In this document: positions 26,568-34,266 of the stretch, piece after piece
How positions within the stretch are numbered: the first letter of the stretch is position 1
Layout: every line of letters starts with the position of its first letter
Assembly (NCBI GenBank): GCA_964459385.1
Contig: CAYWLG010000001.1
Coordinates: 381,158-445,157, forward strand
Length of the DNA: 64,000 nucleotides
Direction of reading: 5' to 3'
Origin: UBA6107 sp964459385
GTDB taxonomy: Bacteria > Chloroflexota > Anaerolineae > Anaerolineales > Anaerolineaceae
Notes under the pieces: model-generated
What the model saw: the letters and a program-made list of their open reading frames with translations, nothing else
What the model was told of the DNA's origin: nothing
Databases searched by the model: none
Made by a program: the position numbers and the translations under genes

Positions 26568-27803
26568 ATGCCCGAATTCTTAAAGCTGAGCGGGGCGGAC
26601 GAGGCCAGGCAAATTTTCTGGCAGGCTGTTCAGGGGGCTGTACTCGAAGGCGAAGAAGTTTCTTCGTTTGATGCGGCCGGCCGCTATCTGATGGAAGACG
26701 TCACCTCCGCCGAATATCTGCCGCCCTTTACGCGTAGTTCGATGGATGGCTACGCTGTGCTGGCGCACGATACACAGGGTGCCAGTGAGGCTCACCCAGT
26801 ACGCCTGGCGCTTGTTGGCGAGGTGCCGATGGGCGCCGCTCCGCAATTTACCTTACGGGCGGGTCAGGCCGCCCTGATCCATACCGGTGGTATGCTGCCC
26901 GATGGAGCCAATGCCGTGGTCATTCTTGAGTTGTCAAAAGTGACAGCCGGCAATGCATTGGAAGTGTACAAACCGGTCGGCGCGGGGGAGAACCTGATCT
27001 TTAAGGGCGAAGATGTCAAGCCCGGTCAGCGGGTTCTTTCAGCCGGCAAGCGGCTGCGCCCGGCCGATGTGGGGGGGCTGCTGGCCCTGGGCAAGACGCG
27101 CGTCAGGGTGGCCCGCAAACCACGCGTGGCGCTGCTTTCCAGCGGCGATGAAGTGATCCCACCGGCGCAGATGCCCCAGCTCGGTCAGGTGCGCGACGTG
27201 AACACCGGCATGCTCTCGGCTTTGGTTGCCTCTGAAGGTGGTGAGGCGCTCACTTATCCGATTTTGCCTGATCGTTGGGAACAAATTGAGCCTGCTGTCC
27301 GTCAAGCTTATCAAGAGGCGGATGTGTTGGTCATTTCGGCCGGTTCCTCGGCCAGCACGCGTGATATGACCGCCGCCGCCATCCGTGGCCTGGGTAAACC
27401 CGGCGTGCTGGTGCACGGCATCAATATTCGCCCCGGCAAACCGACCATTCTGGCTTTTTGTGATGGCAAACCCGTGGTAGGCCTGCCCGGCAACCCCGTG
27501 AGCGCACTGGTGATCGCCCACTTCTTTGTGCGGCCGTTGCTGTGCTGGCTGCAGGGGGGCAGTCAATTTATGCCTCAGGCGACTTTACGGGCTAAATTGC
27601 AGTTGGATTATGCTTCACATTCGGGCCGCAATGAATGGATTCCGGTACAACTGGAGAGTTCGCCTGCTGGATGGCTGGCCCGCCCGGTCATTTTCAAGAG
27701 TAATCTGATCTTTCAACTAGCCAATGCAGATGGGTTGGTTTACATCCCACTGCAAGCCAGCGATCTGCCTGCTGGAATGGATGTGGATGTAGTTCTGATT
27801 TAA
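26568..27803 (+). CDS. moeA: Molybdopterin molybdenumtransferase MoeA
   Basis: 411 residues, full length. Domain order of MoeA: RSSMDGYAV (about 57-65), the barrel region with GGMLPDGANAVV, then the MPT-binding domain with LLSSGDEVIPP, NTGMLSALV, SAGSSASTRDM and GLPGNPVSAL, and the C-terminal beta-barrel. It inserts molybdenum into adenylylated molybdopterin to give Moco. No other Moco gene is nearby and no Moco riboswitch precedes it. The family usually has SGGVS in the position where this protein has SAGSSAS, a small departure in the glycine loop. Confidence 0.92.
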   Translation: MPEFLKLSGADEARQIFWQAVQGAVLEGEEVSSFDAAGRYLMEDVTSAEYLPPFTRSSMDGYAVLAHDTQGASEAHPVRLALVGEVPMGAAPQFTLRAGQAALIHTGGMLPDGANAVVILELSKVTAGNALEVYKPVGAGENLIFKGEDVKPGQRVLSAGKRLRPADVGGLLALGKTRVRVARKPRVALLSSGDEVIPPAQMPQLGQVRDVNTGMLSALVASEGGEALTYPILPDRWEQIEPAVRQAYQEADVLVISAGSSASTRDMTAAAIRGLGKPGVLVHGINIRPGKPTILAFCDGKPVVGLPGNPVSALVIAHFFVRPLLCWLQGGSQFMPQATLRAKLQLDYASHSGRNEWIPVQLESSPAGWLARPVIFKSNLIFQLANADGLVYIPLQASDLPAGMDVDVVLI

Positions 27804-27817
27804 GTGGAGCGTTCTAT

Positions 27818-28735
27818 ATGTTATTAAAGAGACGAAGTTTATTTGTATTGAGTGTTGTTTTGATCTTCTCATTTATTCTGACAGCCTGTTCCAATTTGGG
27901 GAGTGCCGGTTCTTTCACTTTTGGCGCCTTATTCAAGGCCAGCCCAACCCCCACTTCTTTGCCGACGGCCACCCCCTTACCACCGACCGACACCCCCACC
28001 CCCCTGCCCACCAATACCCCGGAGCCGACCTTTACGCCAACCCCCGAAATGGTGCAGGTGAGCGCAGGGCAAACCCTCACCGTGCCGATCTTGCTCTATC
28101 ACCATATCAGTGATGAAGGGCCAGGGAACCGTTATTTCGTTTCTCCGGCAGCATTCGATGCGCAGATGAAATGGCTCTACGATCACGGCTATCAAACGAT
28201 CACGGTCTCTCAGTTGTCTGGGCTCATCATAAACGGCGGTGAGATGCCCCTCAAACCGGTGGCCATCACCTTCGATGACGGTGATGCCGATATGGTCACC
28301 AACGCCCTGCCCATCCTTAAAAAATATGGCTTTGTGGCCACCTCTTACCTGATCGTACGCTGGATCGATGCCCCACAGTACATCACCTCTGACCAGGTGA
28401 ACCAGTTGATCAGCGAAGGTTGGGAAATCGGCAGCCATAGCATGTCGCATGTTGACCTGACCCAGAACGAAGAGAATCTTGCTTATGAAGTGGGTGAGTC
28501 ACGTTCGCGCCTGAACGAAAAGTTTGGCCTTAATGTGAAATCTTTTGCCTATCCATTCGGCATGATCGATAAAAAAGTCGCTGATTTTACTGCAAACTCA
28601 GATTACACATCGGCGGTAGGGTTGGGCAATACCTATCAGCAAGGACTCTACGATCTGTATTATCTCGTACGCATGGAAGTGCGCCAGGAATACACGATGG
28701 ACCAGTTCATCGCTCTCTTGCCCTGGCAAAATTAA
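27818..28735 (+). CDS. Lipoprotein polysaccharide deacetylase
   Basis: 305 residues. Basic start, hydrophobic h-region and lipobox LTAC (cysteine about residue 24) mark a lipid-anchored exported protein. A Thr/Pro-rich linker (about 42-75, TPTSLPTATP-like) then leads to a NodB-type carbohydrate esterase domain: VPILLYHHIS, ITFDDGDADM (metal Asp pair), GSHSMSH (metal histidines) and SFAYPFG. Such CE4 enzymes deacetylate peptidoglycan or N-acetylated surface glycans outside the cell. It could act on the polysaccharide built by the 17.7-22.0 kb operon, but that is only positional inference. Confidence 0.93.
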   Translation: MLLKRRSLFVLSVVLIFSFILTACSNLGSAGSFTFGALFKASPTPTSLPTATPLPPTDTPTPLPTNTPEPTFTPTPEMVQVSAGQTLTVPILLYHHISDEGPGNRYFVSPAAFDAQMKWLYDHGYQTITVSQLSGLIINGGEMPLKPVAITFDDGDADMVTNALPILKKYGFVATSYLIVRWIDAPQYITSDQVNQLISEGWEIGSHSMSHVDLTQNEENLAYEVGESRSRLNEKFGLNVKSFAYPFGMIDKKVADFTANSDYTSAVGLGNTYQQGLYDLYYLVRMEVRQEYTMDQFIALLPWQN

Positions 28736-28762
28736 CAGCAACAGGTATTTCTGTGTTTTTTT

Positions 28763-28788
28763 GGCCGCTCAGGAATTTTTGAGCGGTC
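28763..28788 (+). terminator. Possible terminator hairpin
   Basis: GGCCGCTCA (28763-28771) and TGAGCGGTC (28780-28788) form a nine-pair stem with one G-T pair after the deacetylase gene. The T-run lies before the hairpin and only TTCTT follows, so as an intrinsic terminator it is weak. Confidence 0.45.
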
Positions 28789-28877
28789 AGTTCTTAAAAA
28801 ACCTATAGAACCTGACGCGCGGCTCGCTTTTCAATCGAGAAATTAGTATAATCAGATAAAGATAGGAGGATTCAAAA

Positions 28878-29333
28878 ATGTATCTTTCTGAACAATCAGT
28901 TGCGCCAGATTTTGAACTGGCTGATGAGACCGGAAAGCTTCACAAACTTTCTGATTACCGTGGCAAGCCCGTCCTGTTGTATTTCTATCCGAAAGATGAC
29001 ACCCCAGGCTGCACCACTGAAGCTTGCAGCTTTAGAGATGCTTACGCCGATTACACCAAAGCCGAAGTGACGATCTTTGGTGTCAGCGGGGATTCGGTGA
29101 AATCACACATGAAGTTCAAAGAGAAGTATCACCTGCCCTTCAATTTGCTTTCCGATGAAGAGCACAAAGTGCTGGAAGCCTATGGTGTTTGGGGTCAGAA
29201 GAAGATGATGGGACGTGAGTATATGGGCATCTTCCGCACCAGCTATTTGATCGGTGCCGATGGCAAGATCAAGAAGGTTTTTGAGGATGTCAAACCAGAA
29301 GGTCACAGCCAGGAAGTCCTGGCTGCCTTGTAG
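28878..29333 (+). CDS. bcp: Thioredoxin-dependent thiol peroxidase (Bcp/PrxQ)
   Basis: 151 residues, peroxiredoxin of the Bcp/PrxQ class. DDTPGCTTEACSFRD has the peroxidatic cysteine in TPGC and the resolving cysteine five residues later; FYPKD and RTSYLIGADG are also family marks. It reduces hydrogen peroxide and organic peroxides in the cytoplasm using thioredoxin. A -10 TATAAT (28847-28852) and a perfect AGGAGG ribosome site precede the ATG. Single gene between hairpins. Its presence fits the bd oxidase as part of oxygen tolerance. Confidence 0.96.
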   Translation: MYLSEQSVAPDFELADETGKLHKLSDYRGKPVLLYFYPKDDTPGCTTEACSFRDAYADYTKAEVTIFGVSGDSVKSHMKFKEKYHLPFNLLSDEEHKVLEAYGVWGQKKMMGREYMGIFRTSYLIGADGKIKKVFEDVKPEGHSQEVLAAL

Positions 29334-29353
29334 TTAAATTGGTAAAAAGAAAA

Positions 29354-29390
29354 ACGGGCTGCTCGTTGAATAGAGCAGCCCGTTCATTTT
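29354..29390. terminator. Bidirectional terminator bcp / rsfS
   Basis: Perfect 11-bp stem ACGGGCTGCTC/GAGCAGCCCGT (29354-29383). TTCATTTTATT follows on + and a T-rich tract follows on -, serving both convergent genes. Confidence 0.9.
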
Positions 29391-29733
29391 ATTGCAGGCT
29401 AAGCAGCCGTTTTCCTTTGTCCCACAGCGTTTCGAGCTTGTAATATTCCCGCTGATCGGGGCTGAAAAGATGCACGATCACGTCGCCCATATCTACGATC
29501 AGCCAGCCGTCACGGGGTTCGCCTTCGATCTCCAGGCGCTTGCCAAACTCGGCTTTTGAGAAATCGCGTACTGCACTGGCCAGCGCGTGCAGCATGCGGT
29601 CAGAAGTACCGTTGCAAATAATAAAGTAATCAGTGAATGAAGCAACTTCGTGAATGTCGAGCAGCAGGATATGTTCAGCTTTTTTGTCTTCGAGCACAGA
29701 AACAACTGCGCGGGCTTTATCAATAGCGTCCAG
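29389..29733 (-). CDS. rsfS: Ribosomal silencing factor RsfS (Iojap)
   Basis: About 114 residues. Core RsfS motifs: LEDKKAEHILLLDI, FTDYFIICNGTSDRM, EGEPRDGWLIVDMGDVIVHLF and REYYKLETLW. RsfS binds L14 of the 50S subunit and blocks subunit joining in starvation. The start is unusual. The first ATG/GTG/TTG codon in frame is the GTG at 29697, which has no ribosome site and would cut off the first helix. Upstream the frame stays open to TGA at 29739, and a GAGG lies six bases before a CTG at 29733-29731. I therefore give CTG, or the adjacent ATT, as the likely start. Confidence 0.85.
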   Translation of the reverse strand: MDAIDKARAVVSVLEDKKAEHILLLDIHEVASFTDYFIICNGTSDRMLHALASAVRDFSKAEFGKRLEIEGEPRDGWLIVDMGDVIVHLFSPDQREYYKLETLWDKGKRLLSLQ

Positions 29734-29777
29734 AATTCACCTCAAATTCAATATAATGCAATCATTCTAACATAAAT

Positions 29778-30365
29778 TTATTTTCGGGTTTGCAGCGCAT
29801 ATCGCTGCAATGGGGTGTAGATCGGCCCGGCCGGCGTGAGCGTGGACTGAAACAGGGTGAACTTTTGGATCGCCACACTGCCAAAATCATCTTCTGCGTG
29901 GTTTAACAGTTCTTGCACAACCGCCTTTACTTTTTGCCCTTCTGCCGAATCACTGACACGACCCAGGGTGAGGTGAGGCGAAAAAGCCCGGCCCTCCATT
30001 GCAAAACCAAGCCCCAATAGCTGGGCATCGATTTCTTTTTGCAGTTGGGTCAGTTCTGGCGGGCAGGAGATGCCGGCCCACAACACCCGGGCGCGATTGA
30101 AGCTTGGAAAGACTCCACAGCCTTTTGCCGTCAATTCAAAATCCACAGTATCGGCAGCTACAGTGCCCAACTGTGCGTTGAGCCGCGGGAGCATCCCTTG
30201 TGGTGTATCCCCCAAGAACTTGAGGGTGAGGTGCAGTTGTTGGGGCTGCACCCACTTCACCATGTGCCCCGATTTCGGCTTTAGCTGTTCGATCAGTTCA
30301 GTCAGAGCCTGTTGTATTTGAACTGAAAGCTCAATGGCAATGAAAAGTCGTAGCGGTTTATCCAT
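29778..30365 (-). CDS. thpR: RNA 2',3'-cyclic phosphodiesterase (LigT/ThpR)
   Basis: 195 residues, 2H phosphoesterase family. N-terminus LRLFIAIEL is typical and the two catalytic HxTx motifs are HLTLKFLG (about 45-52) and HLTLGRV (about 131-137), about 85 residues apart as expected. It opens RNA 2',3'-cyclic phosphates to 2'-phosphates; the natural substrate is uncertain, and older annotation calls it 2'-5' RNA ligase. Upstream of rsfS on the same strand with an 44-base gap, so possibly one transcript. Confidence 0.93.
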   Translation of the reverse strand: MDKPLRLFIAIELSVQIQQALTELIEQLKPKSGHMVKWVQPQQLHLTLKFLGDTPQGMLPRLNAQLGTVAADTVDFELTAKGCGVFPSFNRARVLWAGISCPPELTQLQKEIDAQLLGLGFAMEGRAFSPHLTLGRVSDSAEGQKVKAVVQELLNHAEDDFGSVAIQKFTLFQSTLTPAGPIYTPLQRYALQTRK

Positions 30366-30441
30366 CGTATTCTCGCTTGAGTGAGTTGAGAGCGCTTAAT
30401 ACTTCTCTACACATTTTACTTTAAACATGGTATAAGAGAAT

Positions 30442-30656
30442 TACCCTGCTGTGTGCGTGTTGTTGCAACACCGGTTTTGAGCCAACACCCACCAAATGGG
30501 ACTGTGCCTGATAGGTATGATGCGATAGGCCTCGGCCAAGGCAGAAGTATACTACGCACGGTTCCAACCTGCTTCGGCAGGTTCAAAACTATGCAACACA
30601 CGGCATGGCGGGGAACTTTGAAACTGACTGGCAGACCAAAAATTTGCCAGTTTTTC
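30442..30656 (+). ncRNA. ssrS: Structured RNA, probable 6S RNA
   Basis: No convincing protein lies here, but a long closed hairpin does. Outer stem GCTGTGTG (30448-30455) with CACACGGC (30597-30604); TTGCA/TGCAA; GTTTTGAGCC (30474-30483) with GGTTCAAAAC (30580-30589); apical helix GGGACTGTGC (30498-30507) with GCACGGTTCC (30556-30565). Between the last two is an unpaired zone, and on its 3' side AACCTGC-TTCG-GCAGGTT (30566-30583) can form as an alternative hairpin. This rod with a central bubble is the shape of 6S RNA, which binds the sigma-70 holoenzyme. TATAAG (30431-30436) precedes it, and ACTGGCA/TGCCAGT plus Ts (30627-30656) ends it. Identity is inferred from structure only. Confidence 0.6.
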
Positions 30657-30727
30657 TTTATCCATTTTCAATTGACATTCATTCCAGGGATTGCTAAACT
30701 AAAAACAGAATTTTTCTGGAGGATACG

Positions 30728-31384
30728 ATGACGAAATCATTTAAATTAATTGTGGAAAGCGGTCCGAGTGCAGGGATGGAGTTCACCCTGGACAGGGATG
30801 AATTGAGCCTGGGACGCGATGTCAATAATGACCTGGTCATTAATGACCCCGAGGTCTCGCGTAAGCATGCCCGTTTAACAAAACAGGGCGAAAGCTATGT
30901 GTTTGAAGACCTGGGTTCGACAAATGGCACCTTTATTTTGGGCGAACGCCTCTCCAAACCGGCGTTGCTGGTACCCAATTCAAAGATCACCATCGGTGAG
31001 CGGGTTCAGTTGAGTTACGTGGTGGAAGGAACTGACCCTTCTGAGACGGTGGTGGCGCCGCGCCGTGTTGAAATGCCCGTCACGCCGCCCACCCCGGCTA
31101 CCCCACCGGCGCCGGTTGTGATGCCGCAGATGCCACCGGCCAGCGTCCCGCCCGCGCAGCCGCCTTCCATGCCGCCTGCCAGAGCGGCGGCGCCTGTTCC
31201 GCCTCCCGCTGCCCCGATGATGCCACCCCCGGCCAAGAAAAAATCCAAGGCTCTTGTGGTGATCCTCATCATCCTGGCTGTGATCGTGGTCTTTTGTGTG
31301 GTGCCCTTTATTTTGATCGATGTGACCAACAACTGGTGCAACCTCTTTGGGGGGATCTTCCAGATGATGGGCGCCTGTTACTAG
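30728..31384 (+). CDS. FHA-domain protein with C-terminal TM anchor
   Basis: 218 residues. An N-terminal FHA domain (about 5-95) shows SLGRDVNNDLVI, the phosphothreonine-binding SRKHARL and DLGSTNGTFI. A Pro/Ala-rich linker follows (about 110-170, repeated MPP and PPA), then a Lys cluster and one TM helix (about 175-200) with a short Cys-containing tail. FHA domains bind phosphothreonine peptides, so this could tether a Ser/Thr kinase target to the membrane; no kinase gene is in the window. GGAGG is seven bases before the ATG. Single gene, terminator directly after. Confidence 0.9.
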   Translation: MTKSFKLIVESGPSAGMEFTLDRDELSLGRDVNNDLVINDPEVSRKHARLTKQGESYVFEDLGSTNGTFILGERLSKPALLVPNSKITIGERVQLSYVVEGTDPSETVVAPRRVEMPVTPPTPATPPAPVVMPQMPPASVPPAQPPSMPPARAAAPVPPPAAPMMPPPAKKKSKALVVILIILAVIVVFCVVPFILIDVTNNWCNLFGGIFQMMGACY

Positions 31385-31392
31385 GCAAGGTC

Positions 31393-31421
31393 AACCGGCA
31401 GAAACTTTCTGCCGGTTTTTT
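31393..31421 (+). terminator. Intrinsic terminator
   Basis: AACCGGCAGA/TCTGCCGGTT with a five-base loop (AACTT) and a run of six Ts, just after the FHA gene. Confidence 0.92.
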
Positions 31422-31432
31422 GTTTGCAAAAT

Positions 31433-31458
31433 CACTTATAATTCTCACTATAAGTGAG
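31433..31458 (+). promoter_or_regulatory. Overlapping palindromes before AI-2E transporter
   Basis: CACTTATA (31433-31440) and TATAAGTG (31449-31456) form a perfect inverted repeat with an eight-base spacer; CTCACT-ATA-AGTGAG (31444-31458) overlaps it. A TATAAT lies within (31437-31442), so this is a plausible promoter/operator, nine bases before the start codon of the next gene. Confidence 0.5.
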
Positions 31459-31467
31459 AGATGAACT

Positions 31468-32712
31468 ATGAACTCGAATGAACCTGCTAACGTGACACCT
31501 CCCTGGTCCAGCACCACCAAACTGGTCGTGACCTTTGTCTTGGTAGCGATCCTGGCGTACCTGCTTTACCAGTTTCAGTACATTTTGGGGCCGCTTCTTT
31601 TTGCTTTCTTTCTTGCCTACCTGCTTCACCCGGTGGCAGTTCTTTTGCAGAAAAAAGCGCATTTTCCCTGGCGGCTGGCCGCCACGCTGATCTATTTGCT
31701 GCTTTTCCTGATCTTGATCGGCTTGCTCACCTGGGGGGGCATCTCATTGGTAGAGCCGCTGCAAAATCTGACAGCTTTCTTGCAGAAGACGCTCAACGAT
31801 TTGCCAACCTTTTTAAACGACCTTACCAAGCAGCCTCTGATGATCGGGTCATATGCGCTTGATCTTTCGCGTTTGAACCTGACCGATCTGTTGACGCAAT
31901 TACAGGGGGTGATCAGCCCGTTGCTTTCTAACCTGGGCACTCTGCTGGGCAACATTGCCTCTGGTGCTGCCAGCACGGTCACCTGGACCTTCTTTACCAT
32001 CCTCATCGCTTACTTCATTGATGTTGAGTCAAGCGGGTTGCGTGGAAACCTCATCAAGCTGCGCGTCCCCAAGTATCAAGAAGATATCTCGCGCATGAGC
32101 AGTTATCTGGGCAGGGTCTGGAATGCCTACTTGCGTGGGCAATTAAGTGTTTTTCTCATCACGATCGTTGTGTACACAATTCTCTTATCCGTGATGGGGC
32201 TGCGCTATTCTATTGGCCTGGCCATGCTGGCTGGGCTGGCCCGCTTTGTGCCTTACGTTGGCCCGTTCGTGGCCTGGACGACCTACGGGTTGGTGGCTAT
32301 TTTTCAGGGAACCACGCTCTTTGGTCTGACGCCGTTGGCTTATGCTTTGATCATCGTGGGGATCGCTCTGGTGACCGATGTCATCATGGATAATTTTGTC
32401 AGCCCGCGCATCATGTCGAGTTCCCTCAATGTGCATCCGGCCGGGGTGCTGGTCATGGTCTTGGTCATGGCTCGGCTGGTTGGCTTTATTGGGGTGCTGC
32501 TCTCAGCGCCGCTGCTGGCTTCTTTCAAACTGCTTTTAACCTATGTGTTTCGCAAATTGATGGACATGGATCCCTGGGCAGATATGCCGGCTGATTCTGC
32601 CGAAAGCCCCGCGGGCATCAATTTTGCCAAAATTAAGGATGGACTCGTCTCTATCTGGAAGTCGATAGCGGCGTTCTTTCAAAAACTGTTCAAAAACCGC
32701 AAGGTAAAATAA
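31468..32712 (+). CDS. AI-2E family transporter
   Basis: 414 residues, about eight TM helices. The family pattern is clear: GPLLFAFFLAYLLHPV near the N-terminus, a soluble-looking loop (about 95-165), FTILIAYFIDVE, LARFVPYVGPFVAW (the conserved P-Y-x-G-P region) and DNFVSPRIMSSSLNVHP. Proteins of this family include TqsA-like autoinducer-2 exporters and Na+/H+ antiporters, so the cargo here is not known. The C-terminal 40 residues are hydrophilic and basic. A palindromic segment covers its likely promoter. Confidence 0.9.
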   Translation: MNSNEPANVTPPWSSTTKLVVTFVLVAILAYLLYQFQYILGPLLFAFFLAYLLHPVAVLLQKKAHFPWRLAATLIYLLLFLILIGLLTWGGISLVEPLQNLTAFLQKTLNDLPTFLNDLTKQPLMIGSYALDLSRLNLTDLLTQLQGVISPLLSNLGTLLGNIASGAASTVTWTFFTILIAYFIDVESSGLRGNLIKLRVPKYQEDISRMSSYLGRVWNAYLRGQLSVFLITIVVYTILLSVMGLRYSIGLAMLAGLARFVPYVGPFVAWTTYGLVAIFQGTTLFGLTPLAYALIIVGIALVTDVIMDNFVSPRIMSSSLNVHPAGVLVMVLVMARLVGFIGVLLSAPLLASFKLLLTYVFRKLMDMDPWADMPADSAESPAGINFAKIKDGLVSIWKSIAAFFQKLFKNRKVK

Positions 32713-32725
32713 AAAGGAGGCTTTT

Positions 32726-32905
32726 ATGCCTGAAAATTCTGATCTGACCACCGAAACCCTTGTCGAAACCGAAAACTACGCTGTTTGGAGCGCCAACGAG
32801 CCGGATGGAGAAGTAACTTATCATCTGGAACTTAACAACGTTACGGTTCACTTCTTCCAGGAAGAGTGGGATGAGTTCCTGGCTCTCGTCAAAAAACTGA
32901 AGTAG
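32726..32905 (+). CDS. Small acidic conserved-looking protein, 59 residues
   Basis: ATG at 32726 directly after a near-perfect ribosome site AAAGGAGG; stop at 32905, then a strong terminator. The product (MPENSDLTTETLVETENY... ending FLALVKKLK) is acidic, with a central WSANEPDGEVTYHLELNNV segment and a hydrophobic-charged helix (HFFQEEWDEFLALVKKL). No family known to me. The pattern suggests two or three beta strands followed by a helix. It starts 13 bases after the AI-2E gene and is probably on the same transcript. Good ribosome site, terminator and sensible codon use make it a real gene. Confidence 0.8.
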   Translation: MPENSDLTTETLVETENYAVWSANEPDGEVTYHLELNNVTVHFFQEEWDEFLALVKKLK

Positions 32906-32927
32906 GCGAGAAGCACGTGTATTTTGG

Positions 32928-32961
32928 ATGCCAGAGGGATTCTCTCTGGCATTAATTTTTT
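32928..32961 (+). terminator. Intrinsic terminator
   Basis: ATGCCAGAG (32928-32936) pairs with CTCTGGCAT (32944-32952), seven-base loop, then TAATTTTTT. Beyond it, 32962-33129 holds only a 12-bp palindrome TATCAATTGATA (33037-33048) and the leader of the next gene. Confidence 0.9.
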
Positions 32962-33129
32962 AACAACCGAGATCATTTCCCCTCTTTTTATCATGGTGGT
33001 AATATAAAACCGTAAGCTAACATTCACATCAGCAAGTATCAATTGATATAGATGAGAGGTTTTTGCAGTATCTGGCTTGTTGCCACATTGCCAGCACGCG
33101 ACAAAATCTAAACTGAGGGTGACTCGATC

Positions 33130-34182
33130 ATGAACTTGGACGAATTTGAAAAATTTACAGAACTTGACCCGCAGGGAATGCTTGCCCAGATTGACTCTCT
33201 GCCTGAAATGCTCGCAGAAACTTGGGCATTGGGGCTTAAACTTCCCTTGCCGCAGATGGGAGAGATCCAGTCGGTGGTACTGGCTGGGATGGGGGGCTCG
33301 GCCATCGGTGCAGAGCTTGTCGCAAGCGTAGTGGCAGATCGCTGCCCGGTTCCTGTTTGTGTGCACCGTGATTATGATCTGCCTGGCTGGGCCAGAGGGC
33401 GCGGTACGCTGGTGGTACTTTCTTCACACTCTGGGAATACCGAAGAAACCCTGTCTGCCTTCAATCTGGCCATCCACAATCAATGCCAGATCGTCACTAT
33501 TACCACCGGCGGCAAGTTGCACGAGTTGGCTGAGAGCAGCGGCTTGCCGGCCTGGAAGTTCGTCCATCACGGGCAGCCGCGGGCAGCGGTGGCTTATTCT
33601 TTTGCCCTGTTGATGGCTTTGTTCACACGTCTGGGCTTGATCGCTGATGTGCAGCCTGAGATCCTCGCGGCCGTGACGGCAATGAAGGAGCAGCGTGAAA
33701 AGCTGAAAGCCGCCAGCCCGGTCAACGCCAACCCGGCCAAACGGCAGGCGGGTCAGATGATGGGTCGGTCGGTGACGATCTTTGGCGCCGGCCACATGGC
33801 GGCCGTTGCACGGCGCTGGAAAGGTCAGATTAATGAGGTCGCCAAGGCGTTGGCGAATTTTGAAGCCATTCCTGAGGCAGACCACAATGCCATTACCGGC
33901 ATGTATTTTCCACCCGAAGAAACGGAGCGCTGGATGGCGATGTTCCTGAAATCTGCTTCTGACCATCCACGTAATCAGATACGCCTCGACCTAACCCGTC
34001 AGGCCCTGATGGTGGAAGGCATCAACACGGATAGCTACCTGGCCACCGGCAAAGCGAAGATCGAACAGCTCTGGCGCGCCATTCAGTTTGGCGATTACAC
34101 TGCCTATTACCTGGCCATGTGTTATGAGGTGGATCCCAGCATTACCCCGGCCATTGATGGACTGAAACAGGCGCTGCAGTAA
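33130..34182 (+). CDS. Bifunctional phosphoglucose/phosphomannose isomerase
   Basis: 350 residues, two SIS domains. Key motifs: LAGMGGSAIGAEL (about 52-64), SSHSGNTEETL (about 97-107, phosphate loop), the catalytic-type glutamate in IPEADHNAI (about 247-255) and the C-terminal DYTAYYLAM. This is the archaeal and Chloroflexota/Actinobacteria PGI/PMI type that isomerises glucose-6-P and mannose-6-P to fructose-6-P. GAGGGTGA precedes the ATG. No classical pgi is in the window, so this may be the main glycolytic isomerase; a separate class I manA lies at 50701. Confidence 0.93.
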   Translation: MNLDEFEKFTELDPQGMLAQIDSLPEMLAETWALGLKLPLPQMGEIQSVVLAGMGGSAIGAELVASVVADRCPVPVCVHRDYDLPGWARGRGTLVVLSSHSGNTEETLSAFNLAIHNQCQIVTITTGGKLHELAESSGLPAWKFVHHGQPRAAVAYSFALLMALFTRLGLIADVQPEILAAVTAMKEQREKLKAASPVNANPAKRQAGQMMGRSVTIFGAGHMAAVARRWKGQINEVAKALANFEAIPEADHNAITGMYFPPEETERWMAMFLKSASDHPRNQIRLDLTRQALMVEGINTDSYLATGKAKIEQLWRAIQFGDYTAYYLAMCYEVDPSITPAIDGLKQALQ

Positions 34183-34193
34183 AAAGGACTGCC

Positions 34194-34221
34194 AAGGAGA
34201 TGAGAAGATCATCTCCTTTTT
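34194..34221 (+). terminator. Intrinsic terminator
   Basis: AAGGAGATGA/TCATCTCCTT ten-bp stem, five-base loop, then Ts. Follows the PGI/PMI gene. Confidence 0.9.
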
Positions 34222-34266
34222 ATTGACTTTGGCGCGGATTTTATTACACTTGGAGGCAGAGGAAAC

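Noticed and set aside
28763..28788. Standard terminator after the deacetylase
   Set aside because: The T-run precedes rather than follows the stem, so I list it only as a weak candidate.
30453..30731. 92-residue frame between thpR and the FHA gene
   Set aside because: Coincides with a closed RNA structure, has no ribosome site and runs into the next gene start.
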